Source: Streptomyces sindenensis (GTDB taxonomy: Bacteria > Actinomycetota > Actinomycetes > Streptomycetales > Streptomycetaceae). Taken from it: 64,000 nt of DNA. The notes beneath the pieces were generated by a model that saw only the letters and a program-made list of their open reading frames with translations, had not been told where the DNA came from and ran no database searches. Location: NCBI RefSeq assembly GCF_014649035.1, contig NZ_BMSG01000004.1, forward strand, positions 186,001 through 250,000, given 5' to 3'. The translations under genes were made by a program, and so were the position numbers. Below are positions 53,239 through 62,421 of this stretch, in pieces (the stretch's first letter is position 1; each line of letters starts with the position of its first letter).

Positions 53239-55653
53239 CTACCGCCGCTCGTGCACCCGAACCACCCGCAGGGCCGGCGAGCGTGCGATGTCCTTCTCGC
53301 AGAACCGGGACGTCACCCAGCGCTCACCCGCGTACAGCCGGGTCTGGTCGCTGAAGTGCGGGGACTTCGGATTCTCCGACTGGGAGTACGTCAGCAGCGT
53401 CCGCGCCACCGGGCAGCGGCTGTCGTCCCAGCCGACCGCCTGGATGTAGCTGGAGCCCGACGACACCTCCGTATAGCCGCCGCCCGCCGCGTTCCACACC
53501 GGCTCGGTCTTGTTCCAGATACCCAGCGACTCCGTCCCGCCGCCGATCGGGAGCCGCTTGCCGTTGCGCACGACGAACTGGTGCTTGCCCAGCGGCGCGT
53601 CCAGCGCGATGCCCGCCGCCCGCAGCTCCGTCACCGCGTCCGCCAGGGCCCTGCCCACGCCGGGCGCCCCGGTGTCCAGGTCGCGCGGGGTGCGCACCGG
53701 ATCGGCCGGGTCGAACGGCGTCCTCCACAGCTCGGCCGCCGGTACCGCCGACGTCTTCCGCCAGAAGCGGTCGAAGAGCAGCGCGCCCCGGCTGTCGCTG
53801 TCCACGCTCCGGTCCCAGCGCCGCAGCACCGTGCAGGCGGCCGACACGTCGACGGGCACACCACCCGTGCCCACCGCCGTACCGCCCGGCAGCGCGGCGC
53901 ACCACTTCGCCACCTCCGCTGCGGCCAGCTCCCCGGCCGGCGCCCGGTTGGCGAACTGCTGCCGCTGAAGGTCCGCGACCCTGAGCCGGCCCTTGTCCGC
54001 CATCGACGCGACGTCCTCGATCGCGCCGCGCGTCCGCATCGACCGCGGCGTCGCGATCGTGCCGAAGACCCGCTCGTACCCGGTGAGCGGCCGGTCCGCG
54101 TTGGTCAGCCACGCACTGTCGTTCGAGTTCTCCACGTACGGCTGGTTCTTCAGCACCGGCATCCGGCTCGGGCCGAAGATCCCCGGCTGCACCGCGTCCC
54201 GGTCACGGCCCAGGGCGCAGTCCTTCCGCGAACCGTCGAGCACCGCGAGGCCGGAGGCGGGGTAGGTGGCCCGGCCCAGCGGGGTCGAGCAGCGCTCCGC
54301 CAGGTCGTCCGTGATCCTCGGCAGCACCTGCGACTGGGCGAAGAACGAGTTCCCCGCCCGGTCCGCCGCGATCGTATTCACCCACGGCATGCCCTGATGC
54401 CGGTGCAGCGACCGTTCGACGTCCTTCGTGCTGTGGGCCTTGCTGAAGCCCAGCCCCGTGTCGGCCATCCGCAGATTCGTCGCGTTGGGGTCGTTCAGCG
54501 CGTACGCCGTCGTCGCCGTCCACGGCAACGGCAGCGCCGCCCCCATCGACGTGACGACCGGCCCGTAGCGGGTCCACCACTGGGTGCGGGTCACATCGGC
54601 CGCGCCCTTGACCGGGACGCTCACCGTCCGTTTCGTCATCCGTTCCCGCTTGCCGTCCACCAGGTAGACGGTCGGATCGGCCGGGTCGAGGGTGAGCTGA
54701 TGGAGATTCAGCGTCACCCCGGTGGCCACCGTATGGCTCCACGCCACATCCGCGTTGTGCCCGATCGAGATCGTCGTCGCGCCCAGCAGCGACGCGCCCG
54801 ACACGTTCAGCTCTCCGGGGATCGTCTGCTGCGACTGCCAGAAGCGGCGTCCGCCCTGCCACGGGTAGTGCGGGTTGCCGAGCAGCAGCCCGCGCCCGTT
54901 CACCGTGGTGGAGCCGTCGAACGCCACCGCGTTGGACCCCATGTCCGCGTTCTGCGCCGACAGCAGCCGCTCGGCCGCCGACGCCGCCTCCTCGGGGGTG
55001 ACCCCGGCCGCCGGGGGAGCGACGGTCGGCGGCTGCGCGGCCGTGATGCCGTCGATCCCGCGCCCCTGGCCGCCGAGCACCGCCAGCGCGTATCCGCGCG
55101 CCGCCACGTCCAGCGCCGTCACCGGGCGTACCCAGGAGGCGCCCCGGCAGGCCGGATCGGTGATCCGGTTCTGCGCGATCCAGGCGTTGTACCCGGCGGC
55201 GAACCCGCGCATCGTCTCCTTCACGTCCCGGCTCGGGCCGGCCGGCGCGGGCGCCTCCAACAGCTTCTCCACCGTGCCGCTGTCCCGGACGCCCCGGAAG
55301 TACAGATCGCTGGAGAGGTTCGTCGCCGCCGAGGACAGCGAGAAGTCCGTGGCCGCGTCCGGCCCGAAGAACCTCGACCGCTCTCCGCGCACCGTGAGGA
55401 AGCCGTCCGCCAGCGTGCACACCTGGTCGGCGGCCTGCGCCCAGCCGGTGCCGAATCCGAGCCGCGCGTAGTCCTTGGCCACGATGTGCGGAATGCCGTA
55501 CTCCGTGTACCGGATGACGGCGGAGAGCCCGCCGCCGGACGGGTGCCGCTCCCGCCCCGCCCCGGAGGCGGTGGCCGGCGGCAGCGACGCCGACACGGTG
55601 AACAGGGCGAGACCGGCAACCCCGAGCAGTCTCAGACGGTTTCGCAATCTCAA
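53239..55653 (-). CDS. Secreted penicillin-acylase-family Ntn hydrolase (AHL/aculeacin acylase-like)
   Basis: 804 residues, the same length as the AhlM acylase of Streptomyces. A signal peptide spans 1-30. The proenzyme should cut itself before Ser240 (ADMGSNAVAF) to give alpha and beta chains; NPHYPW just after is the conserved oxyanion-side His. Other family text includes GIPHIVAKDYARLGFGTGWA and QAADQVCTLADGFL. It would remove acyl side chains from homoserine lactones, lipopeptides or penicillins outside the cell. It lies among CoA ligases that could activate the released fatty acids. Confidence 0.92.
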   Translation of the reverse strand: MRLRNRLRLLGVAGLALFTVSASLPPATASGAGRERHPSGGGLSAVIRYTEYGIPHIVAKDYARLGFGTGWAQAADQVCTLADGFLTVRGERSRFFGPDAATDFSLSSAATNLSSDLYFRGVRDSGTVEKLLEAPAPAGPSRDVKETMRGFAAGYNAWIAQNRITDPACRGASWVRPVTALDVAARGYALAVLGGQGRGIDGITAAQPPTVAPPAAGVTPEEAASAAERLLSAQNADMGSNAVAFDGSTTVNGRGLLLGNPHYPWQGGRRFWQSQQTIPGELNVSGASLLGATTISIGHNADVAWSHTVATGVTLNLHQLTLDPADPTVYLVDGKRERMTKRTVSVPVKGAADVTRTQWWTRYGPVVTSMGAALPLPWTATTAYALNDPNATNLRMADTGLGFSKAHSTKDVERSLHRHQGMPWVNTIAADRAGNSFFAQSQVLPRITDDLAERCSTPLGRATYPASGLAVLDGSRKDCALGRDRDAVQPGIFGPSRMPVLKNQPYVENSNDSAWLTNADRPLTGYERVFGTIATPRSMRTRGAIEDVASMADKGRLRVADLQRQQFANRAPAGELAAAEVAKWCAALPGGTAVGTGGVPVDVSAACTVLRRWDRSVDSDSRGALLFDRFWRKTSAVPAAELWRTPFDPADPVRTPRDLDTGAPGVGRALADAVTELRAAGIALDAPLGKHQFVVRNGKRLPIGGGTESLGIWNKTEPVWNAAGGGYTEVSSGSSYIQAVGWDDSRCPVARTLLTYSQSENPKSPHFSDQTRLYAGERWVTSRFCEKDIARSPALRVVRVHERR

Positions 55654-55771
55654 GGTGTTCCTCCCAACGGTGCGGGTGGCACAGGCGGTTGACCGGACCG
55701 TCCGGACAGCCAGGCGCCACTCAGCCAGGGAGCCCCGGCAACTGTCAACCGTCTGGTCGGTATCCGGCCTC

Positions 55772-55801
55772 TTGACCCCCGGGACCCGGCCCGCACAGGA
55801 T
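55772..55801 (+). promoter_or_regulatory. Promoter for the leaderless acyl-CoA ligase gene
   Basis: TTGACC (55772-55777) and CAGGAT (55796-55801) are 18 bases apart and the ATG is at +7 from the -10 element. On the other strand TTGACA (55748-55743) is a possible -35 for the acylase gene. Confidence 0.55.
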
Positions 55802-55807
55802 CACGCC

Positions 55808-57313
55808 ATGACAGGTGTACGCATCAGCACAGTCGACGGTGTCCTCACCCGCAGCGCCCGGCGCACCCCCGAACGGACCGCCGTGCGGTACGCCGGCCGG
55901 TCCTGGACCTACCGCTCCCTGGACGCCGCCGTCTCCACGGCCGCCGCCGTCCTCACCGAGGAGCACGGACTCGCCCCCGGCGACCGGGTGGCCGCCTACG
56001 CGCACAACTCGGACGCCTACCTGATCGGCTTCCTCGCCTGCGCCCGGGCCGGCCTCGTCCACGTACCGGTCAATCAGAACCTCACCGGTGACGACCTGGC
56101 CTACCTCCTCGACCAGTCCGGCTCCTGTCTCGTGCTGACCGACCCGGACCTCGCCGGGCGGCTTCCCGCCGGCCGTACCGTACGCGCGCTGCGTGACGCT
56201 CCCGGTTCGCTGCTCGACGCCCTGGGGACGGAACGGCCCTTCACCCCGGGGCGCCCGCCCGCCTCCGACGACCTGGTGCAGCTGCTGTACACCTCCGGCA
56301 CCACCGCCCTGCCCAAGGGCGCGATGATGACGCACGGGGCCCTGGTCCACGAGTACGTCAGCGCGATCACCGCGCTCGATCTCGCCGCCGCCGACCGGCC
56401 CGTGCACTCCCTGCCGCTCTACCACTCGGCCCAGATGCACGTGTTCCTGCTGCCCTATCTGGCGGTGGGCGCGGAGAATACGATCCTGGACGCGCCGGAC
56501 GCCGCCTCGATCTTCGACCTCGTCGAACAGGGCCTGGCCGACAGCCTGTTCGCGCCACCCACCGTCTGGATCGGCCTCGCCAACCACCCGGACTTCGCCA
56601 CCCGCGACCTCGGCGGACTGCGAAAGGCCTTCTACGGGGCCTCGATCATGCCCGTCCCCGTCCTGGAGCGACTGCGCGAACGGCTGCCCCGCCTGGCGTT
56701 CTACAACTGCTTCGGACAGAGCGAGATCGGCCCGCTGGCCACCGTGCTGGGCCCCGACGAGCACGAGGGCCGCATGGACTCCTGCGGCCGGCCGGTCCTC
56801 TTCGTGGAGGCCCGCGTCGTCGACGAGAAGGGCGAGGACGTCCCCGACGGAACCCCCGGCGAGGTCGTCTACCGGTCGCCCCAGCTGTGCACCGGCTACT
56901 GGGAGAAGCCCGAGGAGACCGCAGAGGCGTTCCGCGACGGCTGGTTCCGCTCCGGCGACCTCGCCGTCCGTGACGCCGAGGGCTTCCTCACCGTCGTCGA
57001 CCGGGTCAAGGACGTCATCAACTCCGGTGGCGTGCTCGTCGCCTCCCGCCAGGTCGAGGACGCGCTCTACACCCACCCCGCCGTCGCCGAGACCGCAGTC
57101 GTCGGCCTCCCCGACGACCACTGGATCGAGGCCGTCACCGCCGTCGTCGTCCGGCGCCCCGACGCGGCCGTGGACGAGGAGGACCTCATCGCCCACGCCC
57201 GCGAGAGGCTCACCGCCTTCAAAGCACCTAAGCGGGTGGTGTTCGTCGACCGACTGCCGCGCAACGCCAGCGGAAAGATCCTCAAGCGGCAACTGCGGGA
57301 CGAACTGACCTGA
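55808..57313 (+). CDS. Acyl-CoA synthetase (class I adenylate-forming ligase)
   Basis: 501 residues. AMP motif LLYTSGTTALPKGAMMTH, NCFGQSEIGPLA core and DGWFRSGDLAVRDAEGFLTV hinge are present, with the catalytic Lys in LPRNASGKILKRQL. The short length suits medium- or short-chain or aromatic acids rather than very long chains. Divergent from the acylase gene with about 150 bases between, so coordinated control is possible. No ribosome site is visible; a promoter at +7 suggests a leaderless message. Confidence 0.9.
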   Translation: MTGVRISTVDGVLTRSARRTPERTAVRYAGRSWTYRSLDAAVSTAAAVLTEEHGLAPGDRVAAYAHNSDAYLIGFLACARAGLVHVPVNQNLTGDDLAYLLDQSGSCLVLTDPDLAGRLPAGRTVRALRDAPGSLLDALGTERPFTPGRPPASDDLVQLLYTSGTTALPKGAMMTHGALVHEYVSAITALDLAAADRPVHSLPLYHSAQMHVFLLPYLAVGAENTILDAPDAASIFDLVEQGLADSLFAPPTVWIGLANHPDFATRDLGGLRKAFYGASIMPVPVLERLRERLPRLAFYNCFGQSEIGPLATVLGPDEHEGRMDSCGRPVLFVEARVVDEKGEDVPDGTPGEVVYRSPQLCTGYWEKPEETAEAFRDGWFRSGDLAVRDAEGFLTVVDRVKDVINSGGVLVASRQVEDALYTHPAVAETAVVGLPDDHWIEAVTAVVVRRPDAAVDEEDLIAHARERLTAFKAPKRVVFVDRLPRNASGKILKRQLRDELT

Positions 57314-57371
57314 TCCGGCCCCTTACAGCCGCCCCGCCGCCCCGCCGCCACGGTCCGCCGCGGAAACCGCT

Positions 57372-57441
57372 GGGTGCGCTCCTCGCGCGGCGCGCCGAAC
57401 GCCTCCTCGGGCGTGCCGCGCGCCGCGCGAGGAGCGCACCC
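57372..57441. terminator. 24-bp perfect stem with 22-base loop
   Basis: Bases 57372-57395 are exactly complementary to 57418-57441. Between convergent ligase genes; one of the longest perfect stems in the window. Confidence 0.85.
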
Positions 57442-57481
57442 CGGCCTCGGGGAAGCATCGTGGGAACGGGTGTTGCGGCGA

Positions 57482-57514
57482 GGTGAACAGCCCCGGTCGG
57501 TGCCGCTGTTCACC
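57482..57514 (-). terminator. 10-bp hairpin covering the PaaK stop codon
   Basis: Bases 57482-57491 pair with 57505-57514, including the PaaK stop codon at 57510-57512. Confidence 0.6.
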
Positions 57515-58811
57515 CCGTGCCGGACTCCTTCTCCCGCAGGTCGACGATCCGCCGGATCTTGCCCACCGAACGCTCCAGCGTCTCCGGATCCACGACCTCG
57601 ACGTTCACCGACACCCCGACGCCGTCCTTCACCGCCGCCGCGATGCCCCGCGCCGCCTTCTCCCGCTCGTCGGCCGTCGCGTCCGCCCGCGCCTCCGCGA
57701 GGACCGTCAGCGCGTCCAGCCGCCCCTCCCGGGTCAGCCGCAGCTGGAAGTGCGGGGCGACGCCCGGCGTCCCGAGCACGATCTCCTCGATCTGCGTGGG
57801 GAAGAGGTTCACCCCGCGCAGGATCACCAGGTCGTCGCTGCGGCCGGTGACCTTCTCCATCCGCCGGAACGTCCGCGCCGTCCCCGGCAGCAGCCGCGTC
57901 AGGTCCCGGGTCCGGTAACGGATCACCGGCATCGCCTCCTTGGTCAGCGAGGTGAAGACCAGCTCCCCCTCCTCACCGTCGGGAAGCACCTCACCGGTGA
58001 ACGGGTCCACGACCTCCGGATAGAAGTGGTCCTCCCAGATGTGCAGCCCGTCCTTCGTCTCCACGCACTCCTGCGCCACCCCCGGGCCCATCACCTCCGA
58101 GAGCCCGTAGATGTCCACCGCGTCGATCGCGAACCTTTCCTCGATCTCCCGGCGCATCCCCTCGGTCCACGGCTCCGCGCCGAAGATCCCCACCTTCAGG
58201 GACGTCGAACGCGGATCGACGCCCTGCCGCTCGAACTCGTCCAGCAGCGTCAGCATGTACGACGGCGTGATCATGATGATCTCGGGCCGGAAGTCCTGGA
58301 TCAGCCGCACCTGGCGCGCGGTCATCCCCCCGGAGGCCGGGATCACTGTGCAGCCGAGCCGCTCCGCCCCGTAGTGCGCCCCGAGTCCACCGGTGAACAG
58401 CCCGTAACCGTACGCCACATGGACCTTGTGGCCGGGGCGGCCGCCCGCGGCCCGGATCGACCGGGCCACCACGTCCGCCCAGGTGTCCAGATCCCGTTCG
58501 GTGTACCCGACGACTGTCGGCCGCCCCGTCGTGCCGCTGGAGGCGTGGATCCTACGCACCTCGTGTTCTGGCACGGCGAACATCCCGAAGGGGTAGTTGT
58601 CCCGCAGATCCGTCTTCGCGGTGAACGGGAAACGGGCCAGATCGGCGAGCGTCCGGCAGTCCTCGGGCTTCAGCCCTCCGCGGTCGAAGGCGTTCCGGTA
58701 GAAGGGAACGTTGTCGTACGCGTGACGCAGAGTGGTCCGCAGCCGCTCCAGTTGCAGGGCCTCCAGCTCGCCCCGGCCGAGCCGTTCCGCCGCGTCCAGC
58801 ATCGCCGTCAT
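57510..58811 (-). CDS. paaK: Phenylacetate-CoA ligase (PaaK-like)
   Basis: 433 residues from the ATG at 58811 (GAGG eight bases upstream). It converts phenylacetate and ATP to phenylacetyl-CoA, the entry step of the aerobic paa pathway. The AMP motif ASSGTTGRPTVVGYTERDLD, AYGYGLFTGGLGAHYGAERL and the C-terminal SVGKIRRIVD are characteristic of PaaK. The rest of the paa operon (paaABCDE) is not in the window, so it may supply another pathway or rely on a distant cluster. A TetR-type operator precedes it. Confidence 0.93.
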   Translation of the reverse strand: MTAMLDAAERLGRGELEALQLERLRTTLRHAYDNVPFYRNAFDRGGLKPEDCRTLADLARFPFTAKTDLRDNYPFGMFAVPEHEVRRIHASSGTTGRPTVVGYTERDLDTWADVVARSIRAAGGRPGHKVHVAYGYGLFTGGLGAHYGAERLGCTVIPASGGMTARQVRLIQDFRPEIIMITPSYMLTLLDEFERQGVDPRSTSLKVGIFGAEPWTEGMRREIEERFAIDAVDIYGLSEVMGPGVAQECVETKDGLHIWEDHFYPEVVDPFTGEVLPDGEEGELVFTSLTKEAMPVIRYRTRDLTRLLPGTARTFRRMEKVTGRSDDLVILRGVNLFPTQIEEIVLGTPGVAPHFQLRLTREGRLDALTVLAEARADATADEREKAARGIAAAVKDGVGVSVNVEVVDPETLERSVGKIRRIVDLREKESGTG

Positions 58812-58838
58812 AAGGACCCTCACCTCTCCCGGAGCGGG

Positions 58839-58856
58839 CGACCGATCATTCGGTCG
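58839..58856. promoter_or_regulatory. TetR-type operator ahead of paaK
   Basis: CGACCGA-TCAT-TCGGTCG is an 18-bp dyad with seven-base arms, 28 bases before the PaaK start. Its form (ACCGA...TCGGT) matches sites of actinobacterial TetR repressors that control CoA-ligase genes. Confidence 0.65.
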
Positions 58857-58981
58857 ATCTTCCTGGGAGCAGTAATTCAGGAGGCCGGGGGCGCTGGCAA
58901 GAGGGGCGCACGCATCGCTGGGGATCAGCTCCCCGCGAAGTCCGCTGTGCCTGCCCGCGGCTTCCTGTTTGGATGGGGCGT

Positions 58982-60505
58982 ATGCCGATCTTCTCCGCGT
59001 ACGACACGACCCCGCTCGCCTGGCACCCGGTGGGGGAGGGCGAGCCGCTGATCTGTCTGCCCGGCGGGCCGATGCGGGCGAGCGCGTATCTCGGGGACCT
59101 CGGAGGGCTCGCCGCGCGCCGCCGGCTCGTCCTGCTGGACCTGCGCGGCACCGGCGCGTCCGGTGTGCCCGAGGACCCCTCGACGTACCGCTGCGACCGC
59201 CTCGTCGACGACGTGGAAGCCCTGCGCGAACACCTGGGCCTGGAGCGCGTCGACCTGCTGGCGCACTCCGCCGGAGCCGACCTCGCCCTCCTGTACGCCG
59301 CCCGCCACCCGGAACGGCTGCGCACCCTGACCCTCGTCACCCCCGGCACCCGCGCCGTCGGCATCGAAGTGACCGACGACGATCTGCGCGAGGCCGCCGA
59401 ACTGCGGCGCGACGAGCCCTGGTACCCCGAGGCACGGGCCGCCCAGGAGGCACTGCTCGCCGGAGGGCCGTTCGCCGAGCTGTGGCCCGCCGTCCGGCCC
59501 CTCACCTACGGCCGCTGGGACGAGGCGGCACGCGCCCACGCCGAGGCATCCGCCGGCCAGACCAACGTGGAAGCCCGCGGGCGCTACCCGGAGGAAGGGG
59601 CCTTCGACCCCGCCGCCACCGCCGCCGCCCTGCGCGAGGTGACCGTGCCGGTCCTCGTCCTCGCCGGGGAGTACGACGGCCACCCCGGCCCGGACCGGGC
59701 CGCGGAGCTCGCCGCGCTCTTCCCGGGCGCCGAGTTCGTCGTCCAGCGCGGCGCGGGGCACTTCCCGTGGCTGGACGATCCGGGGGCCTTCGCCCGTACG
59801 GTCGAGGCCTTCCTCGACCCGGAGATCCTGAGCGTCCAGGCGGGCGGGGTCCGGCTCTCCTGCCGGGTGTGGGGCGCCCCCGACGCCCCGCCCGTCGTCC
59901 TCCTGCACGGCCGGGCGGGCTCCGGCGGGACCTGGTCCCGGATCGCGCGGGACCTGGCCGCCGATCACCGCGTGTACGCCCCCGACTTCCGCGGCCACGG
60001 CCTGAGCGACTGGCCCGGCCGCTACTCCTTCGAGATGTTCCGCGACGACCTGCACGCCTTCCTGGAAGCCCGCAACCTCGCCGGGGCGACCGTCGTCGGG
60101 CACTCCATGGGCGGGGTCGCCGCCTACCTGCTGGCCCAGCGGGAACCGGGCCTGATCGGACGGCTGATCATCGAGGACGCGCCGCCCCTCCTCCCGCTCG
60201 ACCCGCCCCGGCCGCCCTCCGTCCGCCCCGACGGCGACCTCGACTTCGACTGGCCCGTCGTTCCCGACATCGACGCCCAGCTGAACAACCCCGACCCGGC
60301 CGTCCGGGACCGCTTCGCGGAGATCACCGTCCCCACCCTCGTCATCGGTGGCGGGCCCGGCAGCCACATCGACCAGGAACAGCTCGCGCAGATGGTCCGC
60401 GCGATACCGGACGCCGAACTGGTCACCATCGACGCCGGACACCTCATCCACGAGGACCGGCCGGAGGAATTCCTCGCCGCGCTCCGGTCGTTCGGCCTGG
60501 GCTGA
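58982..60505 (+). CDS. Tandem alpha/beta-hydrolase protein (two fused hydrolase domains)
   Basis: 507 residues. Two complete alpha/beta hydrolases are joined: residues 1-278 with nucleophile elbow LLAHSAGADLAL, acidic VLAGEYDG and GAGHFPWL; and residues 285-505 with VVLLHGRAGSGGTWSR, elbow VVGHSMGGVAAY and DAGHLIHEDRPEE. Each has a plausible Ser, Asp and His. The first lacks a clear HG oxyanion text (LPGGPMRAS). Substrates are unknown. The ATG at 58982 is about seven bases from a TTGGAT -10-like element; ATG 58973 is also in frame. Confidence 0.85.
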   Translation: MPIFSAYDTTPLAWHPVGEGEPLICLPGGPMRASAYLGDLGGLAARRRLVLLDLRGTGASGVPEDPSTYRCDRLVDDVEALREHLGLERVDLLAHSAGADLALLYAARHPERLRTLTLVTPGTRAVGIEVTDDDLREAAELRRDEPWYPEARAAQEALLAGGPFAELWPAVRPLTYGRWDEAARAHAEASAGQTNVEARGRYPEEGAFDPAATAAALREVTVPVLVLAGEYDGHPGPDRAAELAALFPGAEFVVQRGAGHFPWLDDPGAFARTVEAFLDPEILSVQAGGVRLSCRVWGAPDAPPVVLLHGRAGSGGTWSRIARDLAADHRVYAPDFRGHGLSDWPGRYSFEMFRDDLHAFLEARNLAGATVVGHSMGGVAAYLLAQREPGLIGRLIIEDAPPLLPLDPPRPPSVRPDGDLDFDWPVVPDIDAQLNNPDPAVRDRFAEITVPTLVIGGGPGSHIDQEQLAQMVRAIPDAELVTIDAGHLIHEDRPEEFLAALRSFGLG

Positions 60506-60622
60506 CCGTCGGCGCCGCCTCGGCGGGGCCGGGGCCGGCCGGGCACGGTGGTCGGGTCGCGGCCCGCGCCGGGTCGCGCCGCCCGCCGTCCACCGCCGCT
60601 GGACCGTTCCGCACGGGCCGCC

Positions 60623-62254
60623 TCAGTCGCCCCGCTTCGTCCCGGCCGCCGCCACCGCCTTCGCCCACCGGTAGTCCGCCTTGCCGCTCGGCGAGCGCTG
60701 GATCCGGTCGGCGAGCACCAGCGCGCGGGGGATCTTGTAGCCGGCCAGCCGGGTCCGGCAGTGGGACTGGACCGCCTGGAGGGTCAACGGGTCAGCTCCC
60801 TCGCGCAGTTGGACCACGGCGGCGACCCGGTTGCCCCAGCGCTCGTCGGGGACGCCCGCGACGAGGGCGTCGTACACATCCGCATGCGACTTGAGCGCCT
60901 GCTCGACCTCCTCCGGATACACCTTCTCCCCACCGGTGTTGATGCACTGCGAGCCCCGCCCCAGCACCGTGACGATGCCGTCCTTGTCCACGGTCGCCAT
61001 GTCGCCCAGCAGCACCCAGCGCTCATCGCCCCGGCGGAAGAAGGTGTCGGCGGTCTTGGCCGGGTCGTTGTAGTAGCCGAGCGGCACATGTCCGCGCTGG
61101 GCGATGCGGCCCGGCTCGCCGGGGGCCACCGGCTCGTACGTCACCGGATCGACCACCGCCGTACGGGCGTTGACCTGGACCCGGAAGCCCTTCTCGGGAC
61201 CCGAGTCCGCGGTGGCCGTGCCGTTGAAGCCGGACTCGGAGGAGCCGAAGTTGTTCAGCAGCAGCGCCGTCGGGACGAGCGCCTGGAACTCCGCGCGTAC
61301 CGAGTCCGACATGATCGCCCCGGAGCTGGAGACGGAGAACAGCGACGAACAGTCCGTCCCGCGCAGCGGCCCCTTCAAGCAGTCGATCAGCGGACGCAGC
61401 ATCGCGTCGCCGACCAGCGACACGCTCGTGACTTTCTCCCTCTCGATCGTCCGCAGCACCTCCTCCGGCACGAACTTGCGTTGCACGACCACGCGTTGGC
61501 CGAAGTTGAAAGCGATGAAGGCGGTCAGGGTGGAGGTCCCGTGCATCAGCGGCGGGGTGGGGAAGAAGGTGATGCCGTCGCCGCCCGCCGCGACCCGTTC
61601 CGCCAGCTCCTGCGGGGTCTTCACCGGCTCGCCGGTCGGTGCTCCGCCCCCCAGGCCCGAGAAGAACAGGTCCTCCTGACGCCACATCACCCCCTTGGGC
61701 ATCCCGGTCGTGCCGCCCGTGTAGATGATGAACTGGTCGTCGGCCGAGCGCGGTGCGAATCCGCGCTCCGGGGAGCCGGACGCCTCCGCCTCGGTGAAGG
61801 GCACGGCCACCGGCCCGGGGGCGGCCGTGGTGGCAGCGGGCCCCACCCGGACCAGGTGGCGCAGGCCCGGGGCGCGCGGGGCGGCCGCCGCCACCCGCTC
61901 GTCGAACTCGCCGTCGAAGACCAGCGCCGCCAGATCGGCATCCCGGTAGAGGTAGACCAACTCCTCCTCGACGTAACGGTAATTGACATTCACCGGCACG
62001 ATCCGCGCCTTGAGCGCTCCCAGGACCGTCTGGAGGTACTCCACCCCGTTGTAGAGGTGCAGCCCCAGATGCTCGCCCGGCCGGATCCCGGCGTCGATCA
62101 GGTGGTGGGCGATGCGGTTGGCGGCGGTGTCCAGCTCCGCGTACGTGAGCCGGCGCTCCGCGCCCGTACCGGGATGGTCGACGTACAGGAGCGCCTCGCG
62201 GCCGGGCACCGCGTCGACGACCGACTCGAACAGGTCGGCAAGGTTGTACTCCAC
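60623..62254 (-). CDS. fadD19: FadD19-like steroid/long-chain acyl-CoA synthetase
   Basis: 543 residues from GTG at 62254 (AGGAGGA five bases upstream). The N-terminus EYNLADLFESVVDAVPGREA and VNVNYRYVEEELVYLYRDAD is that of the FadD19/FadD17 group, which activates cholesterol side-chain acids in mycobacteria. AMP motif IYTGGTTGMPKGVMW and the C-terminal QRSPSGKADYRWAK are complete. It is divergent from an EchA19-like hydratase, as in mycobacteria, and the intergenic region contains a KstR-consensus box. Substrate assignment to sterol acids is by synteny and family. Confidence 0.8.
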   Translation of the reverse strand: MEYNLADLFESVVDAVPGREALLYVDHPGTGAERRLTYAELDTAANRIAHHLIDAGIRPGEHLGLHLYNGVEYLQTVLGALKARIVPVNVNYRYVEEELVYLYRDADLAALVFDGEFDERVAAAAPRAPGLRHLVRVGPAATTAAPGPVAVPFTEAEASGSPERGFAPRSADDQFIIYTGGTTGMPKGVMWRQEDLFFSGLGGGAPTGEPVKTPQELAERVAAGGDGITFFPTPPLMHGTSTLTAFIAFNFGQRVVVQRKFVPEEVLRTIEREKVTSVSLVGDAMLRPLIDCLKGPLRGTDCSSLFSVSSSGAIMSDSVRAEFQALVPTALLLNNFGSSESGFNGTATADSGPEKGFRVQVNARTAVVDPVTYEPVAPGEPGRIAQRGHVPLGYYNDPAKTADTFFRRGDERWVLLGDMATVDKDGIVTVLGRGSQCINTGGEKVYPEEVEQALKSHADVYDALVAGVPDERWGNRVAAVVQLREGADPLTLQAVQSHCRTRLAGYKIPRALVLADRIQRSPSGKADYRWAKAVAAAGTKRGD

Positions 62255-62340
62255 CGTTCCTCCTGACCCCGGATGACTGGCGACTCGGGCGTCATTAGAG
62301 CGCCGGTCGGCACAAGTGGGAAGGGGCGGCGCCGCACCAA

Positions 62341-62357
62341 TCTGACGAGCTGTCAGA
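62341..62357. promoter_or_regulatory. Palindromic motif TCTGAC-N5-GTCAGA between fadD19 and echA19
   Basis: Perfect six-base arms; followed by AAAAC. It repeats the element at 50463-50479, 12 kb away, with the same arm spacing and A tail. Confidence 0.6.
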
Positions 62358-62384
62358 AAACTATTGAACTGCGCCCCCTCCTCC

Positions 62385-62398
62385 TGCAACCTGTTCCA
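62385..62398. promoter_or_regulatory. KstR-consensus palindrome ahead of echA19
   Basis: TGCAACCTGTTCCA fits TnnAACnnGTTnnA exactly and lies 24 bases before the ATG of the enoyl-CoA hydratase. Same form as 39303-39316. Confidence 0.65.
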
Positions 62399-62421
62399 GA
62401 TCCGGAGAACAGGAGTCCGTC

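Noticed and set aside
51712..55692. A 1326-codon plus-strand frame across the ligase and acylase genes
   Set aside because: Arg/Pro-rich composition and it crosses genes on both strands with strong motifs; a compositional artefact.
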